Source: a virus. Taken from it: 64,000 bases of DNA. The position numbers were made by a program, and so were the translations under genes. The DNA lies in the IMG/VR virus record IMGVR_UViG_3300024308_000016, positions 186,001 to 250,000 of that record; one strand, written 5' to 3'. Shown here piece after piece: positions 41,200 through 50,925 of this stretch (its first letter is position 1; every line of letters starts with the position of its first letter). The notes under the pieces are model-generated. The model was not told where the DNA came from and did not search any database. It saw only the letters and a list, made by a program, of their open reading frames with translations.

Positions 41200-43293
41200 C
41201 TATCGGCCGATAGCGGTTTCAGTGCCTCGCACAGCGCCTTCCAATACGTGCCCTGCTCCCAGAGTGACGTACTGCAAGAAACCGGTTGTGGCGCTGTTGT
41301 GGGTGGCGGCTGCCCAGAACGCGGGAGACGTCCATTTGCCGTAGTTGATAGCAGCCTTGGCCAAACGCAGACGCGCTGCGCTCATAGGGAAGATCTGCGA
41401 GTAGATGTCCTGGGACGCAAGTACTGCCAGGTAGTCGGACAAGATGTTGTCCTCATCGAGCGTCATGTCCACGCCGAAAATCTCGCCCCCGGACACAGGC
41501 ATATGCATCACACTGGACAGATCGACCACGGAGAACGACACCTCAAACGCCAGTGGGTTACCACGAGAGTCAAAGCCGATGTTGGCTCCAGCCCCAGCTG
41601 TGATGGTCAGCGACTCGATCATCCCCAGTCGGATCTGAGCGCGACCCTTATCGAAGATCTGGCACAGGAAGGGAGCCGTGTACGCCTGCTTGCCGATGGA
41701 GCGTGGGAGCGTCCCTGCCAAGATCATCGCTAGCGGGATGTACAGCTTCATCATGCGCTGCATGGGCGTGTTGTACGTCGCCATCAAGGTGAACGAGTAC
41801 GTGGTCCGGGGCAGCGACACCGAGGAGCTTTGCCAGTGCTTGGGGACATCCACATAACCGTCACCTAGGATACCCTGCACGAAGGATGCCATATCAAGGG
41901 TCACGCCGTTGATCAGGCCCGACGCTGCATCGCCCAGAGCACCCATCACATCCTTGACGGTCTCGCCAATGAAGTTGCCTTCAGCCAGCGCAAAGCGCGC
42001 AGAGCGAACAGTCGAGGATGCATTGTTGAGCTTTTGCTGCAGCTGCGATTCCACAGCAGAGTTGTTGAAGCTCGTCGCCTGTGGACCTGTGAAGTCCACA
42101 TTGAACGTTGCAAACTGAGACCCCATCCGGAACTCCGCATCGAAGTACTCGGCATACTGGTGCAGCCAGGACTTGTCTTGCTCCTTGCCCTCCGGGGAGT
42201 TGGTATCGATGCGCGGGTCGGTCTCACTAACGGCTGAGGAGTTGTCCTCCGCCCGAAACACGTTGGCCAACTTCAGCGTCTCATCGAGCAAATCCGCCAG
42301 CCGGTGCTTGCCCTGTTTGTTGGTGACCTTGGTGGAGTGAGTGCCGTCTCCAGACAGCTCACGCTTCAAGTATCCCACATAGTCAGTAGCTGTGCCGTTG
42401 TCAGCAGCGTTGTACTCCTGGGTGTGGATCTCGTTGGCCAAGCGTTGGGCGCGATTGGCGATGGAGTGGACGTCGAAGTAGTTCTGTTCGCCGAACACAT
42501 CGGGCATGATGCGATTCAATTGGGTCAGGTAGTCTTGGTCGATCGTAAACGGCCTGCCCAACTTTTGAGTGTCGTCCGCATTGGCGCCCAAGATAGCTGG
42601 AAAGATACCGATATTCACCGCCAGCGTGTTGGCCAGTGTGTTCACCGTGGACCAATACGCGAACATCAGCGGCTTCATGGTGTAGAACTTGCTAGTGCTT
42701 CGGTTGAAGAAGAACCCAGCCACCCGTCCAGCCAACACAGTGATCGCCACTGCTGGGAACGTCACTACCGTGATGAAGGTACCCAGCAGTTTACCTGCCG
42801 TATAAAAGGCGCTCGGCATACGGCCTGTGCGAGCAAACGTGGATTGACCTGGATCAAATGCTCGACTGAGGAAATTCACCAAGGAGTTGAACCTGGGGAC
42901 ACCGAAGCGCAAAAAGATCGTCTGCTTGGTGTCGTCCACTGCCTCGGAGTAGTAGTGACCCCAACCATAGTTGCCCGAGGAGTTGTAGATCGACAGCTCT
43001 GCACGGTCAGCCATGCGGCCTGGCACCGGGAAGTCGGCGTACGGTGTGTACTGCGGGGCGTTGTTGATGCCGATGTTTCCACCTAGACGCGAGTCGGTGA
43101 ACTTGCTCGACGCAGTGGACCAAAAGCGGTTGGTCTTGTCGACTTCATCTTCAAAGTCATCATTGGTCAGCATGAACGACGTGCGGACCCAATCGGAGTC
43201 CAGCAGGTCGTAGGGGTTTTCTCCGCCGATGGCGGTGTTGGTTTTTTGGATCGCCTTGCCAGAGCGGAAGGCGTCGCGAAGATTGGAAGCCAT
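41200..43293 (-). CDS. Baseplate/hub-like structural protein, 697 aa
   Basis: Probable tail structural protein next to the tape measure. The N-terminal part is soluble; around 160-195 there is a hydrophobic stretch (LLGTFITVVTFPAVAITVLA); the C-terminal third has LYIPLAMILAGTLPRSIG and a beta domain with IESLTITAGAGANIGFDSRG and FEVSFSVVDLSSV, a pattern I associate with baseplate or tube-tip proteins of large myoviruses. ATG 43293 is used; the longer frame begins inside the upstream gene. A hairpin separates it from the tape-measure gene, so the two may be transcribed together with partial termination. Confidence 0.5.
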   Translation of the reverse strand: MASNLRDAFRSGKAIQKTNTAIGGENPYDLLDSDWVRTSFMLTNDDFEDEVDKTNRFWSTASSKFTDSRLGGNIGINNAPQYTPYADFPVPGRMADRAELSIYNSSGNYGWGHYYSEAVDDTKQTIFLRFGVPRFNSLVNFLSRAFDPGQSTFARTGRMPSAFYTAGKLLGTFITVVTFPAVAITVLAGRVAGFFFNRSTSKFYTMKPLMFAYWSTVNTLANTLAVNIGIFPAILGANADDTQKLGRPFTIDQDYLTQLNRIMPDVFGEQNYFDVHSIANRAQRLANEIHTQEYNAADNGTATDYVGYLKRELSGDGTHSTKVTNKQGKHRLADLLDETLKLANVFRAEDNSSAVSETDPRIDTNSPEGKEQDKSWLHQYAEYFDAEFRMGSQFATFNVDFTGPQATSFNNSAVESQLQQKLNNASSTVRSARFALAEGNFIGETVKDVMGALGDAASGLINGVTLDMASFVQGILGDGYVDVPKHWQSSSVSLPRTTYSFTLMATYNTPMQRMMKLYIPLAMILAGTLPRSIGKQAYTAPFLCQIFDKGRAQIRLGMIESLTITAGAGANIGFDSRGNPLAFEVSFSVVDLSSVMHMPVSGGEIFGVDMTLDEDNILSDYLAVLASQDIYSQIFPMSAARLRLAKAAINYGKWTSPAFWAAATHNSATTGFLQYVTLGAGHVLEGAVRGTETAIGR

Positions 43294-43319
43294 AAAAATA
43301 GTTCTCGCAAAAGGTGACA

Positions 43320-43347
43320 GCAGTAGCTCCCTTGCGGGAGCTACTGC
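43320..43347 (-). terminator. Hairpin between tape measure and hub-like gene
   Basis: GCAGTAGCTCCC pairs perfectly with GGGAGCTACTGC around a TTGC loop. It sits just after the tape-measure stop (minus strand), without a clear T tract. Confidence 0.7.
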
Positions 43348-43357
43348 GGTCGGTGGA

Positions 43358-46300
43358 TCAAAGCACTCGCCGGTTATCAAAGGATGAGGTCGACGCTTCC
43401 GCAAACTTCGGTGTCTTGTACACCGGAGCGACGGGTTGCGGGGCCTCGGGCTTGGCGCCTCCTTGTTCAACCATGACTTGTCCCAGTCCGGTCAGTGCCT
43501 GACTCATGCCCTGCAGTATCGGAACGATCTGCGTGACAAGCGTCTCACTGATGGTGGCTACGTACTTATTGGAGTCATTGCCGATTTGGACCAGCTCATC
43601 GATGCCTTGGCTATTTTGGCCCTTGGCGATGGCGGTCAGTGCGGGATCAGGTCTTGCCATGGAGGGGACAGTGATCCGACGCTCAGCTGCTGCCGAAGCT
43701 TTAGCTGGTGCGGCGCTCGCTGTACTCACCGTCCGCATAGCGGAGCTGGGTACATTGAACGACGCGGTCGTGGTAGCGGTAGGTGTCGATCGATCAGCGT
43801 CAGCCGCCACAGCCTTGCCGGTAGTGTTACCTACCTTGGGGCCTCCCATGCCCTTAGGGGCGTAGGGAATGTTGAACTGCTGTGCCTTGTTCTCGATCTT
43901 GTTTTCGATGCGGTCGTACATCTCCGAGGTGGTCAGAGGACGATTGTTCGCATAGAACAGTTTGGCGTTGATGGGGTTGGCCGCTGCCTTTTGGAAGAGG
44001 CTGGCTGCCGGTGTATCGGGAGAGGCACTGAAGAACTTCCTGGCTCCGCCCAGACCCAGGTAGTGGGCCATGTAGCCGTCAGTGAAGTCGGGGTTTGGAC
44101 GTACAGACTCCAAACCCTTCAGATTTTGCTTCAGATACTCCGCACCCATCAAGGTGTTGGCTCTTGGATCAGTGCGATCTTCGTTGCCCTTCAAGCCGTA
44201 CTTGGAGCCGGTCTTGCGCATGGTGTCGTTCCATGCAGCGGGGAAGAACTGGTTCAAGCCGACCGCATTGCCAGCTTTGGCAGCGGGGTTCATACTCGAC
44301 TCCATCGCGCTCATCAAGAGCATGTCGTTGGGATTGACGCCTGCTTCCTTGGCAGCGGAGGTGATGGTGCCTCGGATGCCTTGCTCTGCAGGTTTTCCAC
44401 CACCCACAGATTCGGAAGGACGGGTTTCTCCGTCTTCGGCAAGTTTGCCCTTGTCAGTGTCGATCTTAGCACTTGGCTTGTAGGCCACTTGCTGCGTGCC
44501 CGAGGAGAACTTGTCTGGAGCGCCAGTGGTGGCGATCGCAGCCGCTGTAGGCGCTTGAGCCTGAGCGGTCATGCTCTTTTCCTCGGTGACTCCGGTCTTG
44601 GCCTTGATGCCTTGGTCCGCCTGGCTTGCAGTCTCGCCTGGAACCTGGGGCATTTTCAGATCGTTGATCGGAGAAGCTCCCTTGACCGCTGGGTCAGTGA
44701 CAGTAGCACCGCCCTTGGCGTTGTACAGGTCACGAGCGAGCTTGGGGTTGCGGGTGCCGAGCTTGGAACCCTTGATAGAGCCTTGGCCTCCGCCTCCTCG
44801 TCCCAGCGACGACTGGATCGCAATGTCCGCATAACTCTTGTCGGTTTTGGCCAGTTTCTCCGAGCCTTGGTAGCCGGCTGCTTCGATGTGCCACGTCTCT
44901 CCGCCCACAGGGCGAGTGAAGCCGTACTTGCGAAGCAATCCCATCTGCTCGAGTTCTTCCAGTTGGACGCTGGAGACGTCAAGCGCCAGGCCATGCTCGT
45001 GCATGGAGTTGCCGGGCTTGGCTGCCTTGGCTGGGTTTTGTCGGTGAAGCGCTGCTTGTCTTTGATAGCTTCGGAAAGCCTCATTGACTTGCAAGCTTTT
45101 GCCAGTGGCCTCCCCATACTCCTGGGCCATAGACAAGAAGTGCTTGAGCAGGCGCGGTTGCATCCCTTCCAGGACGGCGTCCTTGCCCAACTTCACGTAC
45201 TTCATGCCGCCGGAGCCATCCGCCATTTGACCACCCGCCAGTGCAGGCACCTTGGTCATCCCGGTGGAGGAGTCCGAGCCATCGGCCTGGCCATTGGAGA
45301 TGATGGTGGAGTTTTGGGTCTTGGACTGGGGAGGATCCTCAGGAGTGGCCACATCGAAGGGCTTGGCACTCGGAGCTTTGTTGAGCTCTCCGACTTGCTT
45401 GGACTCCACCGCAGGGGTGTTGGGGATCGCCTCACTCTTGATCTGATCGCCAGCCGCCACGATGACTGCCTTGGCATTCTTCTTGTCAGCTCCCTTAGGA
45501 TCGATCTCCCCAGCTTTGATCGCCGCTTTGACGCTCTTTTGCTGCTCCAGTCCCAGCGTCTTGATCTTGGCGTTGACCAGATTGAACGCAGGCTGGACGT
45601 TCGTGTTCAGAGAGTTCAGTCCCTTGAACGGAGAAACCGTCACGTCGTAGGGGCCCGACTCGAACGCTGCCTTGGACAGGTATTCGAGCTTTTGTTCGGG
45701 CTTGAGCTTGTCGAGTTCATCGAGCTTGACCTTCATGTCCACCTGAGCCAAGATAGCCAGGTGGTGCAAGAATACGGGTTTGAATCGCTGGTCGATCCAC
45801 TCCGTCAGGTTCTGAACCATCTGCGACTCCTTGGGATCGATGGAGAAGATCTCCAAGATGTCCTTGGTGTCGATGGCACGCTCGTTGATGTAGGGCTGCT
45901 TGCCACGGTATCCGATACGGCCGTCCAGCAGGTACTTCTCCAGGCCCATGACCTGGCTGTTGTACATCTCGGTAGCGTCAGTGCCGTCCAGACCGTACTG
46001 GATCACGCGGATGCGTTGCCAATCGTCGAGTCGGTTGCGGGTGAGGTACTTGTACAGCTTGTAGCCGCCATAAGCGGTTCCAGCCACAGCAGCGGCGCCG
46101 AGCACGACCGGAGAAGTGAGAACAGCCGCCAGCGAAGTGGCTGCGGCTCCCAAAGCGCCGATGATAGCACCGCCGGAACCACCAGCTGCCAGACCTACGG
46201 TCATAGCTGCACGAGCTGCGAAGCCACCGAAGCGGGCAACAGAGGCTGCACCTGGCAGTCGGGCCAACAGACCACCACCTGCCTTAGCGGCACCCGCCAA

Positions 46301-49300
46301 AGGTGTGCCCACTGTCCGAAAAGCTGTCGGGATCTTGCTCAGACCGGAGCCGAGCAAGCTCGCGCCTCCCATCAAGCCGCGACCGAGCAGTCCAGCTCCG
46401 CCTTTGAGGCCGCGACCCAGCAAGGAACCCGCGCCCTTGAGCAGTCCGCCCTTTCCACCCAGACCAAGCAATCCTATCGCCCCACTCATGATAGAGCCAG
46501 CGGCTGATGCGATAGTACCCATCATGCCGGTAGCCATCTTAAAGATGGTACTGAGCATGTCTGAGCCTTCCATGTACTTGTTCTTCTCCAGCCCTGCTTC
46601 GGACTTTTGCTGGGCTTCGAGCTTGCGCTGCTCATTGGCTTGGCGCATGTCTTCGTTTTGTTGCATGCGGTCAGCAGCTCCGCCATCGCGCTGTCCATCA
46701 CCGTCTCGGTCGTTGAACTGGCCCGTAGCCTTGCGGTACGCCTTCATAGCGCGTTGCTTGGCTTTGTTGACCATGTTGCGCATGCCGGAGCCAGACTCTT
46801 GAGAAGTCTCCTCCTGAGCGGGGCCTTGCTGCTGATTGCCGGCTTGGTCCTTATTGCCGGAGAACATACCAGACAAGAAACCTGCACCCTTGGCCAAACT
46901 TCCACCCAGACCTCCGAGCAATCCTGCTCCACGACCGAGCAAGCCTCCCAGACGACCTCCGCGTTTAGCGCCCAGGCCTGCGACCCTGGAGCCAGCCTTA
47001 GAGGCCATAGAGCCGATACCGCCGATGGCGCCCGGAAGCATAGAGGCGACACCTCCGAGCAATCCACCCAAGTTGCCACCAGCGTACTTGTTCATGATAC
47101 GCTGGCCAGTCGGGATCTGGGGACCTAGATCCACGCCAGATGGGAACATGGGACCTACGAAGTCGTCCGTTCCAGGCTGAGGAGCCGAGCCAAACATCTT
47201 GGCCCAGTCTTTCATCTTCTTGATGGTGCTGGAGTTGGCAGCTCCCGTGGTCTTGTCCTTGAGGAAGTCCCCGATACGAGCGCCTTGACCCAAGATAGAG
47301 TCCACGATCTTGGAGTCTTTGCCCACCAAGCTGATGTCCCGGATCTGAGTGAGCAGCGAGCGGTTGGTCTTGTCGACCGAGTCGTCCGATACTTCCTCAG
47401 GTGTCGCCGCCTGCATGGGCTTGGCCCCTGTGCGGTTCAAGATAGAACGCACGCGTCGACCACCCTTGCCCATTGCCAGGAGATCCCGGATCTGTTCGAG
47501 CACTTCTGTGGGCTTTTGCCAGCAGGTGCAGTCTCCGCCGGCTTGGAGCTGGGGAAGAGCTTGCAGTGCCTTGGAGACAGACTCTCCGATAGATGCCGAC
47601 AGCTCTCCCATACGCTCCTTCGACGATGCCCACATTGCGGCCATCCCTTCAGCGGAGTTTTGCCACGCTTGTCCAGCCATGGCTTTACCGTCTTCGTACA
47701 TCTGGCCCGCGCCCTGCACTCCGTGCTGGTACATGCTCTTGGCTTTACCGCCGAAGGACTTGGCTCTATCGCGAGCGAAGTCATACGCCTTGGATGCGCC
47801 GCTCATGAGCATGCCTGCAGCTCCTCGGCCCCGAGTGAACGCCTCGCCGGCCTTCTTCTTGATCCAGTCCAGCGCTTGGCGGGTCAAGGTACGCACAGGC
47901 TTGCCGTCTGCAGTAAACAGGCCGTCGACCATGTCGTCGATCGTCAGAACCACCTTGCCGTGGTGATCGATCACGTTGCCGGAGATGCGCGACAGGTCCT
48001 CCAAGTTCTTGATGGGCTTTCCGGTGCTCTCGTCCTTGTAAGCACCGAGCTCCATGAGCTTGGCGCGCAACACCGGTGCGGGATTGCCCGGCATGTACAC
48101 GTCCTGGGGACCGTTGACCAAGTTGATAGCCATGCCCTTGGCCTTATCGAGCATCATCCGTGCGGTCTTGACGGTGGCGGGCACCTTTTGGAACAACACG
48201 TCAGAACCAAAATCCACAGCTCTGCGAGTAGCGTTGACCGCTGCCTCGTAGACGCTGGACATCAGATTCTTGGCAGGCTCCTTAGCTGCTCCAGCAGCCG
48301 ACTTGCCCATATCCCACCCAGGCATGATCACCTTGTCCTTGAGCCAAGATGCCGTATCGATGGTGGTGCCTGTGAGTTTGGCAGCACCAGCAGCGGCTGC
48401 GTTGACCACACCAGCGATCAGGTTACCCATCAGGCCTTGGCCCTTCAGACCAAACCCGCGGGAAGCCATAGAACCGCCTTCTTGACCGCCCTCGCCCCCA
48501 AAGCCCATGAAACCACCGCCCTTGGCTTGTTGGGCGGAGATCTTCTTGACTTGCTCATCGATACTCTTGAGGTATTGAACGCCTTCTGAACCCACACCAC
48601 TGTCGAACTTCTCACCCAGCGCCTTGATGGCGGCGAGCATGTGACCTTGGGCCGAGATCGGATCGATGGAGGTGCCCCCTGGTGCTGTCTCCTCTCCCAG
48701 ATTTCGGTTCACGTCCTGAGCCATAGGACCGAAGTGCGTGGACTTGCCCAATCCCGCAGCTGCTTTGTAGTTCCAGCTGTAGTTGTCAGTGTTCATGATC
48801 CCCTTCAGGCTAGCTGTGGGGTTCTTGGGTGCGTAGGAGCGGATGTTCTCCTTTTGGGTCTGGTCAGACGTCATCCGGCCGCCTTGGTCGATGAGCTTGT
48901 AGTACTCATCTTCCACGATCTCGTAGTTGCCGTCCTTGTCACGCTTCAAGAAGCCCGCTTCCACCAGTCCTTCAGCATTGCCGTCAGCGATGGCTTGCTG
49001 GATAACGCCTCGGTGGTCCTTCACAGAGCTTCTGAGCTCCGAAGACCGGGACGTGAGCGAATACTTGCGGGTCAGCGCCTCCAGGGAGTCGCCGCTGTAG
49101 TTGGTCTGCAAGATCTTCCTGACCGTTTCCTGGGCTGAAGGGCTCAGGTTGCGGAACTCCACGGTGTCCATCATCCGGTCACCGTCATAGTCGAAGTTGC
49201 GCCTGCGGCTCAACTTGCCCAGATAGTCCTTTACTTCGTCTCGGTCCGCGTCTGGAACAGTGGCACCCTTGGTGAAGTCGTCGTAGGTCTCATTCAGGCG

Positions 49301-50869
49301 ATCCTTGTAACTGGACTCAGATGCTGCCTTCTTGATACCCATCAAGATGTCCGAGGACAGCTCGCGTTGGGTCTTGAACTTGCCGGTGTTGGGATCGTAC
49401 ACAGTCAGTGCCGTGGAGGTGTCTCCAGTGCGCAGCACGGTGATCTCTCGCAAGATGCGGGCCAAGTAGCCTGGGATCACATCGACCTGCGCGCGAGCCA
49501 CTCTCTTGGCGGTGTACAGGGCATCTTCCCCTTCTCCCCCGATGCCAGAGTTCTTGATAGTCATATCCGGCGTTTGATCACCGAAGATATCCATCAGGCC
49601 TTCGAGCATCTCTCGGATAAGACCAGAGGGACCTCCCGCGTAGCCGAAGTCCTGGAACTTGTCAGAGCGTTTGATCCGATCGATCAGACCGCCGGGGTTG
49701 TGCCCATAGCGGCCAGCCAGCATGGAGGCGCGCATGATGTTGGGGTTCTTCTCGGCAAGGGCTTTCAAGCGCTTGGAGACGTTCTTGCTCACCCACTCAC
49801 CAGCGGCAGCCCCCACGCCAGAGCCCACTGTGCGCCACCCCGAGTGCTTTTCCCCGGTGATCTCCGCCATGTCCCGGGCCATTTCGTTTTCGGAGATGAT
49901 GTTCTCCAGCATGTCATCGACCAAGGAGATGTTGTCCTTGAAGTCGTCCATCTGCTCTTTGATCTTGGCTCGGATCTTCTTGCTGGCGTTGGCGATTCGG
50001 TCGGTGGTACCAAACAGGCTGTCCTGGATCGCGCCGAACGCCTTGTTCTTGGCGATGTTGGAGAAACGCTCGGTTTCCTTGATCTTGGCAGCATCCGGCA
50101 GTCCGGTATTCTTCAAGATCCCAGCACCCGTGGTCTCAGCGACCTTGCGGTACTCGTTGAAGCTCTTGACCAGCGAGGCCATAGCGAAGTAGCTCCGGTA
50201 CTGCAGCTCAAGCGACTTCTTTTGGAAGTTCATGTTGAACGTCTGCTGGTAATCCCGGATGCTGTTGACACCGACGGCGATCTGCTGCTGGACCTTAAAC
50301 GAAGTGTTGAAGCGCTTGGTGTCGATCTTGTCGCTCAAGATCTTGCGGGCCTCATCCTCGACGCGATCTTCCTCGGTCTGAGCCATCATGCGCCCAAACG
50401 TCTCACCCAGCATACGCTCCACGCCCTGGTCCACCGCATCGGTGTTGTCCCAGTCGGTCTTGCGCGAGCCGCTCAGGGAGTCCGCCAGTGCCTTGGTCGT
50501 TTGCTTCAGACGCGTGGCCGAATCAGGTACGAGCTTGTCGATCTTTCTCATGATGGAAGCCAGCTGAGGCTTGACTTCCGAGATAGATTGATCGTATAGA
50601 CGCGAGGCATCTGACGTGATCTGATCCGTCGCCTCCCATGCTTTGCCGATGCCCTCGGGCAATGCGTCACGCGCTATCTGCGTATAGGTGGAGGGATCAG
50701 TGAACTTGTTACGCATGCTGGTCTTGACGCCTTCGAGGACGTGGTCGACTGGCTTGCGGTCGCGCTTGGGGCGCTCATCAGGGAAGTCTCCCCCGGAATA
50801 ATCAAAGTCAAGATCCCGATCAAATTCGAAATCCCCGTAATCATTACGGTTATCATCACGAGTCGCCAT
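43358..50869 (-). CDS. Tape-measure-like tail protein with peptidase M15 and transglycosylase domains, 2503 aa
   Basis: The largest gene in the window. The first ~1,150 residues are mostly helical, then come Gly/Ala-rich low-complexity and hydrophobic parts (~1300-1600, e.g. GAAATSLAAVLTSPVVLGAA) as in tape-measure proteins. Two cell-wall enzymes follow: a VanY/M15-type DD-peptidase at ~1900-1980 with NSMHEHGLALDVS and WHIEA (Zn ligands His, Asp, His), and a lytic transglycosylase at ~2170-2270 with catalytic Glu in LLMSAMESSMNP and GLNQFFPAAWND. Such domains digest peptidoglycan during DNA injection. MATRDDNRND at 50869 is preferred since AAAGGG precedes it. It lies divergent to the RNA polymerase operon. 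Confidence 0.85.
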   Translation of the reverse strand: MATRDDNRNDYGDFEFDRDLDFDYSGGDFPDERPKRDRKPVDHVLEGVKTSMRNKFTDPSTYTQIARDALPEGIGKAWEATDQITSDASRLYDQSISEVKPQLASIMRKIDKLVPDSATRLKQTTKALADSLSGSRKTDWDNTDAVDQGVERMLGETFGRMMAQTEEDRVEDEARKILSDKIDTKRFNTSFKVQQQIAVGVNSIRDYQQTFNMNFQKKSLELQYRSYFAMASLVKSFNEYRKVAETTGAGILKNTGLPDAAKIKETERFSNIAKNKAFGAIQDSLFGTTDRIANASKKIRAKIKEQMDDFKDNISLVDDMLENIISENEMARDMAEITGEKHSGWRTVGSGVGAAAGEWVSKNVSKRLKALAEKNPNIMRASMLAGRYGHNPGGLIDRIKRSDKFQDFGYAGGPSGLIREMLEGLMDIFGDQTPDMTIKNSGIGGEGEDALYTAKRVARAQVDVIPGYLARILREITVLRTGDTSTALTVYDPNTGKFKTQRELSSDILMGIKKAASESSYKDRLNETYDDFTKGATVPDADRDEVKDYLGKLSRRRNFDYDGDRMMDTVEFRNLSPSAQETVRKILQTNYSGDSLEALTRKYSLTSRSSELRSSVKDHRGVIQQAIADGNAEGLVEAGFLKRDKDGNYEIVEDEYYKLIDQGGRMTSDQTQKENIRSYAPKNPTASLKGIMNTDNYSWNYKAAAGLGKSTHFGPMAQDVNRNLGEETAPGGTSIDPISAQGHMLAAIKALGEKFDSGVGSEGVQYLKSIDEQVKKISAQQAKGGGFMGFGGEGGQEGGSMASRGFGLKGQGLMGNLIAGVVNAAAAGAAKLTGTTIDTASWLKDKVIMPGWDMGKSAAGAAKEPAKNLMSSVYEAAVNATRRAVDFGSDVLFQKVPATVKTARMMLDKAKGMAINLVNGPQDVYMPGNPAPVLRAKLMELGAYKDESTGKPIKNLEDLSRISGNVIDHHGKVVLTIDDMVDGLFTADGKPVRTLTRQALDWIKKKAGEAFTRGRGAAGMLMSGASKAYDFARDRAKSFGGKAKSMYQHGVQGAGQMYEDGKAMAGQAWQNSAEGMAAMWASSKERMGELSASIGESVSKALQALPQLQAGGDCTCWQKPTEVLEQIRDLLAMGKGGRRVRSILNRTGAKPMQAATPEEVSDDSVDKTNRSLLTQIRDISLVGKDSKIVDSILGQGARIGDFLKDKTTGAANSSTIKKMKDWAKMFGSAPQPGTDDFVGPMFPSGVDLGPQIPTGQRIMNKYAGGNLGGLLGGVASMLPGAIGGIGSMASKAGSRVAGLGAKRGGRLGGLLGRGAGLLGGLGGSLAKGAGFLSGMFSGNKDQAGNQQQGPAQEETSQESGSGMRNMVNKAKQRAMKAYRKATGQFNDRDGDGQRDGGAADRMQQNEDMRQANEQRKLEAQQKSEAGLEKNKYMEGSDMLSTIFKMATGMMGTIASAAGSIMSGAIGLLGLGGKGGLLKGAGSLLGRGLKGGAGLLGRGLMGGASLLGSGLSKIPTAFRTVGTPLAGAAKAGGGLLARLPGAASVARFGGFAARAAMTVGLAAGGSGGAIIGALGAAATSLAAVLTSPVVLGAAAVAGTAYGGYKLYKYLTRNRLDDWQRIRVIQYGLDGTDATEMYNSQVMGLEKYLLDGRIGYRGKQPYINERAIDTKDILEIFSIDPKESQMVQNLTEWIDQRFKPVFLHHLAILAQVDMKVKLDELDKLKPEQKLEYLSKAAFESGPYDVTVSPFKGLNSLNTNVQPAFNLVNAKIKTLGLEQQKSVKAAIKAGEIDPKGADKKNAKAVIVAAGDQIKSEAIPNTPAVESKQVGELNKAPSAKPFDVATPEDPPQSKTQNSTIISNGQADGSDSSTGMTKVPALAGGQMADGSGGMKYVKLGKDAVLEGMQPRLLKHFLSMAQEYGEATGKSLQVNEAFRSYQRQAALHRQNPAKAAKPGNSMHEHGLALDVSSVQLEELEQMGLLRKYGFTRPVGGETWHIEAAGYQGSEKLAKTDKSYADIAIQSSLGRGGGGQGSIKGSKLGTRNPKLARDLYNAKGGATVTDPAVKGASPINDLKMPQVPGETASQADQGIKAKTGVTEEKSMTAQAQAPTAAAIATTGAPDKFSSGTQQVAYKPSAKIDTDKGKLAEDGETRPSESVGGGKPAEQGIRGTITSAAKEAGVNPNDMLLMSAMESSMNPAAKAGNAVGLNQFFPAAWNDTMRKTGSKYGLKGNEDRTDPRANTLMGAEYLKQNLKGLESVRPNPDFTDGYMAHYLGLGGARKFFSASPDTPAASLFQKAAANPINAKLFYANNRPLTTSEMYDRIENKIENKAQQFNIPYAPKGMGGPKVGNTTGKAVAADADRSTPTATTTASFNVPSSAMRTVSTASAAPAKASAAAERRITVPSMARPDPALTAIAKGQNSQGIDELVQIGNDSNKYVATISETLVTQIVPILQGMSQALTGLGQVMVEQGGAKPEAPQPVAPVYKTPKFAEASTSSFDNRRVL

Positions 50870-50925
50870 AGTGCGAACCCTTTCTTTTATTATGCGGACC
50901 AAAAAACACTCAAAGGATCACAGCC

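Noticed and set aside
43436-46507. Plus-strand open frame of 1,023 codons opposite the tape measure
   Set aside because: The translation is Cys/Ser/His-rich with no domain and mirrors the codon structure of the minus-strand gene, which has clear enzyme domains.
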